This document shows, in pieces, positions 58,438-64,000 of a stretch of DNA of 64,000 nt; within the stretch, counting starts at the first letter, position 1, and each line of letters starts with the position of its first letter. The position numbers and the translations under genes were made by a program. The DNA is from Syntrophales bacterium (GTDB lineage: Bacteria; Desulfobacterota; Syntrophia; Syntrophales; PHBD01), in assembly GCA_035363115.1 (NCBI GenBank), contig DAOSEM010000001.1, positions 930,001 through 994,000 on the forward strand, given 5' to 3'. The notes under the pieces were generated by a model. It made no database searches. It was not told the origin of the DNA and worked only from the letters and a program-made list of their open reading frames with translations.

Positions 58438-59691
58438 ATGAGGGACGTCTATATCGTGGGGGCCTATTCCACGGAGTTCAAAAAGTATCCGGACCGTTCG
58501 TTCCGGGACCTGGTTCGGGAGGCCTATCTCGGTGCGATCAACGACGCCGGGATGTCCGATGGAAACGAGATCCAGTTCGGCTATTTCGGCAACTGCGCCA
58601 TGCACCTGTTCGGCCAGGCCAGCATCCGGGGGCAGATCTGCTTTGTCCCCCTGGTGCGGGAGGGGCTCTTCCCCGGACGCGTGCCGATCATCAACGTGGA
58701 GGGGGCCTGCGCCACGGGCTCCATGGCCGCCCACTGCGCCTGGAAGGACATCCTGAGCGGGCAGAACGACGTCATCCTGGCCCTGGGGGTCGAGAAGCTG
58801 TTCATTCCCGACGACCCGGCGACCATGTTCAAGATCTTTGAGGCGGGCATCGACAATTTCACCACCGAGGAGACAATCGACGTCTATCGGCAGATCGGCG
58901 CGCTGGTCGGCCGGGAGTTCAAGACCGGGGGCAACCGCAGCCTCTTCATGGACACGTACGGGATGCAGGCCCTGTATCACATGTGGAAGTACGGCACGAC
59001 CCAGCGCCAGATCGCCTGCGCCGCGGCCTTCACCCACGATTACGGGGCCAGGAACCCGAAGGCCCAGTACAAGTTTTCGATGGATGTGGATCAGGTGCTC
59101 CAGGACCGGATCGTGACCTATCCCCTGACCCGCTCCATGTGTTCCCCCATCGGGGACGGGGCGGCAGCGGCGGTCCTGTGCTCCGGCGATTATCTGAAGG
59201 GCCTTCCCCCGGCTGTCCGGGACCGGGCCGTCAAGATCCGGGCGAGCGTCATGACGGGCGGCAAGTACAAGGGGCTCGACGAGCCCGGCCTGAGCAGGGT
59301 GGCCGCGGACAAGGCCTATGCCATGGCCGGCGTCGCCGCCTCCGATATCGATGTGGCCGAGGTCCACGATGCGACATCGTTCAGCGTCATTCTTCAGTCC
59401 GAGATGATGGGATTCTGCCCGATCGGGGAGGGAGGCCGTTTCGTCGAGTCCGGCGGCACCACGCTGGATGGCTCGACGCCCGTGAATACAAGCGGGGGCC
59501 TCGTTTCCAAGGGGCATCCCGTCGGCGCCACGGGCATCTCCATGCTCTATGAGCTGGCGACTCAGCTGCGCGGGGAAGCGGGTCCCCGCCAGGTTAAAGA
59601 CGCAAAACTGGCCCTGCAGGAAAACGGCGGCGGCGTGATCGGAACGGAGGAGGCCGCCTGCTCCGTGTTCATCCTGGAGAAGGATCGCTGA
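58438..59691 (+). CDS. thiolase-family protein, SCP-x type
   Basis: A 417-residue thiolase related to the SCP-x/acetyl-CoA acetyltransferase group. The nucleophile Cys lies in NVEGACATGSMAAHCAW; HDATSFS and GGLVSKGHPVGATG carry catalytic His residues, and QENGGGVIGTEEAA closes the fold. No OB-fold (DUF35) partner is encoded next to it, though many such thiolases have one. AAAGGAGGAAAAA precedes the ATG. It may cleave or condense the acyl-CoA made by the preceding ligase; no dehydrogenase or hydratase is present in this operon. Confidence 0.88.
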   Translation: MRDVYIVGAYSTEFKKYPDRSFRDLVREAYLGAINDAGMSDGNEIQFGYFGNCAMHLFGQASIRGQICFVPLVREGLFPGRVPIINVEGACATGSMAAHCAWKDILSGQNDVILALGVEKLFIPDDPATMFKIFEAGIDNFTTEETIDVYRQIGALVGREFKTGGNRSLFMDTYGMQALYHMWKYGTTQRQIACAAAFTHDYGARNPKAQYKFSMDVDQVLQDRIVTYPLTRSMCSPIGDGAAAAVLCSGDYLKGLPPAVRDRAVKIRASVMTGGKYKGLDEPGLSRVAADKAYAMAGVAASDIDVAEVHDATSFSVILQSEMMGFCPIGEGGRFVESGGTTLDGSTPVNTSGGLVSKGHPVGATGISMLYELATQLRGEAGPRQVKDAKLALQENGGGVIGTEEAACSVFILEKDR

Positions 59692-59730
59692 GAAAAAAGA
59701 GGACATAACCCGCCGAAACGTTCAAAATCG

Positions 59731-59764
59731 AACCGCCCCGGGGCAAAACCGGGGCGGTTCTTTG
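59731..59764 (+). terminator. terminator after the thiolase gene
   Basis: AACCGCCCCGG (59731-59741) pairs with CCGGGGCGGTT (59749-59759), followed by CTTTG. It lies 40 bases after the stop, between convergent genes. Confidence 0.88.
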
Positions 59765-59810
59765 TTCGACCGGCAGGAAATCCGTCAGGCCCTGCAAGGC
59801 CGGGACACGG

Positions 59811-62051
59811 TCAGAGCGAAGCGGGCATCCATCGTGGGTATCTCTTGGCTTCGTTCAGGGCGCCCGCGGAAACGGGCATTCCGATCTTCGTGTAGTAGGG
59901 GCCCAGGTCCCGCTCTACGACCCTGGAAAACAGGATCACCCAGAGGTCCCGTTTTTCCTGGTCGGTTTTCGGCTTTTCGCCGGCGCTCAGCTTCTGATAC
60001 GAGGCAAAGACCCTCTTGAAGGCCTCCCAGCCGAATTCCTTCTGGAGGAGGATATAGGTCGTCAGGGCGAGCTGTGGATCCTTCTTCCACTCCTCAAAGG
60101 GGGATCCCTTCGCGATGTACTTCTTCAGTTTGACCCAGCCTTCTTTGTGCCAGGGATGTTCCGCCGGGATGATGCCGTGCATCTTCTCCATGGCATACAG
60201 GGTGAACAGGTTCACCGTCACCTCGGTTGTGCCGTCGAACGTCCATTCGCTCCTCTGGCAGTTGTGTCCCAGTTCGTGAAAGTGTCCCCAGGATCCGGCC
60301 TTGTAGAGGTCTGTCCTGTCGGCGGGGTTCAGGGCCACGCCGGCCGTGAAGTCGCTGACATCCATGCGGATCACGATCGGATAGCCGGCATGCATGTAGC
60401 CGATCTTCGGCTGTACGTCCGTGACGAACCGCTCCTCGTAATTCTTCGGCGGCTCCTGCTGGAGCTGTGGATAGAAGCTCAGCACCCGGTCCCAGTATCT
60501 CAGGATTTTTTCAGGGTTGTCGATCTTTCGGATCGTTGCGGCGGGAAGGGTCAGGATGATCCTGTCGCCGGCGAGTTCTCCCCAGGGGGCATCATAATGC
60601 CTGATTTTGCTGTTCCATTTTCGGGTATCGGTTTTCCCCAGCCTGAAATAGGGCGCCTCCACCGCTCCATGCACCTTGATGCGGGCGGTCCTGTTTTCGG
60701 GTTTCCCGATCTTTTCAAAGTAAATCAATCCCCCGTGGGGCGAGGCGACGATTGTCTCAGCGCCGTCCAGGACGGTCGTCCGGGAAAGGTCCGGCCAGCG
60801 GTTCAGCTGCTTTCGGTACCGGTCGTCCAGGGGAAAAAGGACGTCGGAATGGGCTCCGACCCTGAGCATGACGGCCTTTGCATCGCCCGGGGCGATCGTG
60901 AAAGAGACGAGCCTGCCCGCCGGCGCGTACAGGCCGGTGCTCTGCCAGCGGAGCTTCGACAGGTCGACGTTGACCGTCCGGACGGTTTCGACCGCCGCCG
61001 GTCCCACGTCGCCGGGGAAGATCTCCGCGTCCTTCAGCCTGCTGATCCTTTCGTACGGTGCCGATTGGTAAAGAAGGTTCAGCATCCCGATGGTCAGAAG
61101 AAAGCCCGCGTCCGTCTTCAGTACGGGGTTCTTCGATGAAATATCCCTGCGTTTCCCGAACGAGTCGTAATGCGTCTCGAATTTTCGCAGAAGAGCCTCG
61201 TCGTGGGGGATCCTGTTCCGGTAGGCAAGCATCGCCGTCAGCAGGCCGTTCAGCTCGTTTTCGGGGACCCTTGCCCGGGTCTCGACGATCCTGCCGACTC
61301 GGTCGGCCAGCAGCAGGGGATGGTTTTTATTCCCGGCGGACTGGGCAAGCGGAATCCGGTTGCCCGTGAAATCCCCGTTGAAGATCATGCCGTACTCCTT
61401 CAGGAACCGGTTTCCGGCAAAATCCCTGTCCAGGCTCTTCCCGTTCCTGCCGTCCCCGTAGCTGTTGTAGACCCAGCCCAGTGCGGAACACAGGATGCCG
61501 CCCCCGCCTGCAACATACTGCTTCAGGGATGCCATGGAGGCGGCGTCGAACCCCTGGGGCTCTTTGCCGGTGAAGTCGATCAGGATCAAGTCATACCGGC
61601 TGAGATCTTCCGGAAGCCGATTCGCTCTTTCCATCTGCAGGATCTGAATGCCCGGGAGGGAGCTTCCGGGATTCAACCCGAGGCCGAGGACGTGGATTTG
61701 TGTCTTGTCGCCGGCAGTCCAGGAGAGGAGATTGGCGATGAACCGGCCGTTTTCGGGATCGGCTGTGACGTTCCCCTGGAACCAGGATCCGTGGGTGATC
61801 GCGGCGATTCTTCCGTTCCCGTGCGTGGCGCCGGCGACCAGGGACCTGCCCCTGGTATCGGTCAGGATCGTGAAGGCCTGTTCACCGAAAACCGTAAGCA
61901 GCCCGGGAGCCCCCTCGATTTTCAGCGTTTGAATCCCGCTGGTCAGTCGGGCGACGGTTCGGTCCTGGTCGTCAAATCGGCTCCCGGCATGGGAGGACGC
62001 GGCGATGAGAATGATCAGTGCTGGAATTGTGAGCAGAAGCCTTGATTTCAT
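59811..62051 (-). CDS. M60-type zinc metallopeptidase, exported
   Basis: A 746-residue exported protein from the ATG at 62051; GAGGAAAATCC is upstream. A signal peptide (LLLTIPALIILIAASSHA) is followed by a glutamine-amidotransferase-like or ThuA-like region (residues ~30-200, LILIDFTGKEPQGFDAA and GGGGILCSALGW), a beta-rich middle, and the C-terminal peptidase M60 domain with the zinc site HELGHN (His592, Glu593, His596) in WGHFHELGHNCQRSEWTFDG. M60/enhancin-like enzymes degrade mucin-like glycoproteins. Role in a free-living anaerobe is unclear; it may process extracellular glycoprotein. Confidence 0.85.
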   Translation of the reverse strand: MKSRLLLTIPALIILIAASSHAGSRFDDQDRTVARLTSGIQTLKIEGAPGLLTVFGEQAFTILTDTRGRSLVAGATHGNGRIAAITHGSWFQGNVTADPENGRFIANLLSWTAGDKTQIHVLGLGLNPGSSLPGIQILQMERANRLPEDLSRYDLILIDFTGKEPQGFDAASMASLKQYVAGGGGILCSALGWVYNSYGDGRNGKSLDRDFAGNRFLKEYGMIFNGDFTGNRIPLAQSAGNKNHPLLLADRVGRIVETRARVPENELNGLLTAMLAYRNRIPHDEALLRKFETHYDSFGKRRDISSKNPVLKTDAGFLLTIGMLNLLYQSAPYERISRLKDAEIFPGDVGPAAVETVRTVNVDLSKLRWQSTGLYAPAGRLVSFTIAPGDAKAVMLRVGAHSDVLFPLDDRYRKQLNRWPDLSRTTVLDGAETIVASPHGGLIYFEKIGKPENRTARIKVHGAVEAPYFRLGKTDTRKWNSKIRHYDAPWGELAGDRIILTLPAATIRKIDNPEKILRYWDRVLSFYPQLQQEPPKNYEERFVTDVQPKIGYMHAGYPIVIRMDVSDFTAGVALNPADRTDLYKAGSWGHFHELGHNCQRSEWTFDGTTEVTVNLFTLYAMEKMHGIIPAEHPWHKEGWVKLKKYIAKGSPFEEWKKDPQLALTTYILLQKEFGWEAFKRVFASYQKLSAGEKPKTDQEKRDLWVILFSRVVERDLGPYYTKIGMPVSAGALNEAKRYPRWMPASL

Positions 62052-62217
62052 CGTGGATTTTCCTCTTTCTGGTTTCTCTGAAACGAAGCGGGACCGTGCG
62101 ACTATTCCGTTTAAGCAAGTCGGCGCAGGCATCTTTTGAAATCATCGGCAGGGAGAGGATGGAACTAAAGAAATAATTGCAGAGTCCGATAGAAAAGGGG
62201 GGGAGCATGCAACGACC

Positions 62218-63399
62218 ATGAAAATGATCCGCCGACGGATCAGGACCCGCAAAGAGGGGATGTTGTTAAAAAGGCTGTTCGTGGCGGCGGTGCTGGCGAT
62301 CGCTCTGGCCGGATCGGCCCATGCCGGAGAGGAGCGGGCATGCCTGGAGAAGACCTGGAAGGGAACCATCGGGGAGGTTCCCGTCATGATGCAGTTCACC
62401 TTTCAGGTCGTGCTGCCCGTCGATTCCGAGGACTCCGGTTTCCCGCAGGCCGGTCGCTATTATTACCGAACGAGCCTTGTCGATTTCATCCTGATCCGGG
62501 ACAGATCGAAACCGGATCAATGGAAGGAGCTCGACCCGAAGGGAAACGTGAGCGGCTGTTTCACGCTGACCTGCAGGGGTGACACCCTGGAGGGCACCTG
62601 GTCGTCGCCGGACGGATCCCGAACGCTTCCGGTCCATGCCGGGAGCGAGCCGGACGAGTCGTATACCCGGCAGCGACTGGTCGGCCTGAAGACGACGGTT
62701 GAAAGCGCTTCCATCGACGGGCGCCGTTATGAATTATTCAAGGCCCGGGACTTCGGCAGCGTGGAGGGACTGCGGCTGATCGGGAGCGGCAGGGCCGTCG
62801 CCGACATCAATCATGTGCTCATGGAGCGCTTCAGGTCCAGCCTCGAAGAGGGGATCGACTGCGTCTCCGCCGGCCGGATCCGGAGAGGCGCAGAGACGGA
62901 AGACGAGGACCGGGAAGAGGAAGACTGGTATCAATACGAATACGCCCTCTACATGATCGCCTGGAACAGGGAATTCGTGGTGATCGGCCAGAGCATGTCG
63001 CAGTACTGCGGCGGGATGCATCCCGATGTCTGGTCCGGGGCAACGGTCTACAGCCTCCGGACCGGCAAATCCGAAGACATGTCCCTATGGCTGGTCGAGA
63101 AGTACCGGAAGGACATTCCGAAAGAATCCGCCCTCGGGACCATGATCCTCGATCTCTATCGCCGGGAAGAAGTAAAGATCTTTCCCACGAAGGACGCCGG
63201 GGATGAGGACGAGTGCCCCGAAGCCATCGGGTTTTCGGGTGAGGACCTGTGGCCGACGCCGGCGGGAATCACCTTCCGACCGGATGCACCCTACAGCCGG
63301 AGCGCGTGCATCGTCGATGTGAACGTCCCCTACGCGAAGATGGCTCCTTACCTGTCGCCGCTGGGGAAGTCGAACGCAAAGGCGTTCCGGCGCCGCTGA
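62218..63399 (+). CDS. exported DUF3298-like protein
   Basis: A 393-residue exported protein. Signal peptide (FVAAVLAIALAGSAHA) then a domain beginning CLEKTWKGTIGEVPVMMQFT, and a C-terminal half with SQYCGGMHPDVWSGATVYSLRTG, the pattern of DUF3298/RsiV-like domains in exported proteins. Cys residues are few and paired. ATG 62218 gives extra basic residues before the signal peptide; ATG 62260 with GAGGGG upstream is equally plausible. It is divergent from the M60 gene. Confidence 0.75.
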   Translation: MKMIRRRIRTRKEGMLLKRLFVAAVLAIALAGSAHAGEERACLEKTWKGTIGEVPVMMQFTFQVVLPVDSEDSGFPQAGRYYYRTSLVDFILIRDRSKPDQWKELDPKGNVSGCFTLTCRGDTLEGTWSSPDGSRTLPVHAGSEPDESYTRQRLVGLKTTVESASIDGRRYELFKARDFGSVEGLRLIGSGRAVADINHVLMERFRSSLEEGIDCVSAGRIRRGAETEDEDREEEDWYQYEYALYMIAWNREFVVIGQSMSQYCGGMHPDVWSGATVYSLRTGKSEDMSLWLVEKYRKDIPKESALGTMILDLYRREEVKIFPTKDAGDEDECPEAIGFSGEDLWPTPAGITFRPDAPYSRSACIVDVNVPYAKMAPYLSPLGKSNAKAFRRR

Positions 63400-63464
63400 C
63401 TTCCGGGTGTTGTGTTTTTGTCCGGCCGCCTGCGGCGCGCCTGCCGCCGGCTCCGCCCCTTCGT

Positions 63465-64000
63465 CTATGCCTTTGCGGCATCCATCCCCTCGGCAAATGC
63501 CTTCAGGTTGATCTCCAGCTTTTCTCCCGAGGTGGTGCGGCCCAGGGTGGCCCGGAAATCCTCCAGGGTGAGGGGCAGGACACCGGAGCCCGCCAGGGCC
63601 CCGATCATGACGATGTTGGCGAGAATGGGATTGCCCAGCCGGATGGCCCTGTCGGTGGCGTCGATCATCCACAGGCGCGCCGAGAGCCCGCCCAGCGATG
63701 CCCTGATCTCGTCCAGGGAGGGGTAGCTCAGCTCCCCTGTGATGACGCCGATCGGGTAGACCGGGCGGGTATTTGTCAGGACGATCACGCCGGGATGGCC
63801 GTAGGCCGCCAGTACGCGGACGGCCTCCGCCGGCTCCAGGGCGACCACGACGTCGGCCTTCCCCTTCGGGATCTGGGGGCTCCATGTCCCCTCCACGGAG
63901 GCGCGGACGTGGCTCATGACGGAGCCGCCCCGCTGGGAGGCGCCGAAGGTCTCGCCGATCGTCACCGTCAGTCCCCGCTCGACCAGCATGCCCGACAGGA
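63465..64000 (-). CDS. iorB: 2-oxoacid:ferredoxin oxidoreductase beta subunit, IorB-like (partial)
   Basis: The C-terminal 178 residues of an IorB-like protein; the frame runs out of the window at 64000. GETFGASQRGGSVMSHVR is the signature of the gamma-type domain of indolepyruvate and other 2-oxoacid:ferredoxin oxidoreductases, which oxidise a 2-oxo acid to its CoA ester and reduce ferredoxin. An ATG at 63989 is not the true start, as family similarity continues upstream (LSGMLVERGL). The alpha subunit (iorA) should lie further right. Confidence 0.85.
   Translation of the reverse strand, partial: LSGMLVERGLTVTIGETFGASQRGGSVMSHVRASVEGTWSPQIPKGKADVVVALEPAEAVRVLAAYGHPGVIVLTNTRPVYPIGVITGELSYPSLDEIRASLGGLSARLWMIDATDRAIRLGNPILANIVMIGALAGSGVLPLTLEDFRATLGRTTSGEKLEINLKAFAEGMDAAKA

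Overview
The window reads as a GC-rich chromosomal segment from an anaerobic bacterium, most likely of the syntrophic Desulfobacterota (Syntrophales-like). No 16S gene is present, so this rests on gene content: AMP-forming acetyl-CoA synthetase beside etfBA and a membrane FeS oxidoreductase of the EtfAB:menaquinone type; several acyl-CoA synthetases and a thiolase; a fused ADP-forming acyl-CoA synthetase; a PxxKW protein; a partial PTS; and a 2-oxoacid (indolepyruvate) ferredoxin oxidoreductase subunit at the right edge.

Layout. 1-2.0 kb: end of a sugar-nucleotide cluster (rfbB, a degenerate SDR). 2.0-6.7 kb (minus): three tandem CsgG/FlgO-like envelope proteins, then fmdB-like zinc ribbon and hflX. 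6.9-8.5 kb: large porin. 9.1-17.6 kb: acs, etfB, etfA, FeS oxidoreductase and a long-chain acyl-CoA ligase, the energy-metabolism core. 17.7-21.2 kb (minus): apgM, ugd, uxs. 21.4-25.5 kb: rsmI, a small putative polarity protein, three exported envelope proteins (FlgT-like, GNA1162-like lipoprotein, FecR) and pgsA. 25.6-33.2 kb: tRNA-Val(GAC), then the translation operon thrS-infC-rpmI-rplT-pheS-pheT-ihfA-merR, with infC starting at AUC. 33.2-39.3 kb: PxxKW protein, EIID-HPr-EI, plsB. 39.5-42.9 kb: eno, ttcA-like gene, smpB and ssrA (tmRNA).

The tmRNA 3' end is duplicated about 1.67 kb downstream (26 of 27 bases identical), so the stretch between is a small integrated element or its remnant. 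It carries a Fic protein and, on the opposite strand, a 66-residue protein with an SxxxEG motif like that of Fic-inhibiting antitoxins, but no integrase. This is the most interesting accessory feature.

44.7-64 kb holds an unknown gene, a broken plsC fragment coupled to an uncharacterised gene, a TetR regulator whose start codon is covered by a perfect palindrome, an ADP-forming acyl-CoA synthetase, an 18-cysteine exported protein, paired TPM-domain genes, a LEA14-like lipoprotein, and a cytoplasmic two-component system divergent from an MFS transporter-CoA ligase-thiolase operon. It ends with an M60-type metalloprotease, a DUF3298-like exported protein and the partial iorB-like gene. Many genes overlap by 4 bases, and hflX and infC both appear to use AUC starts.
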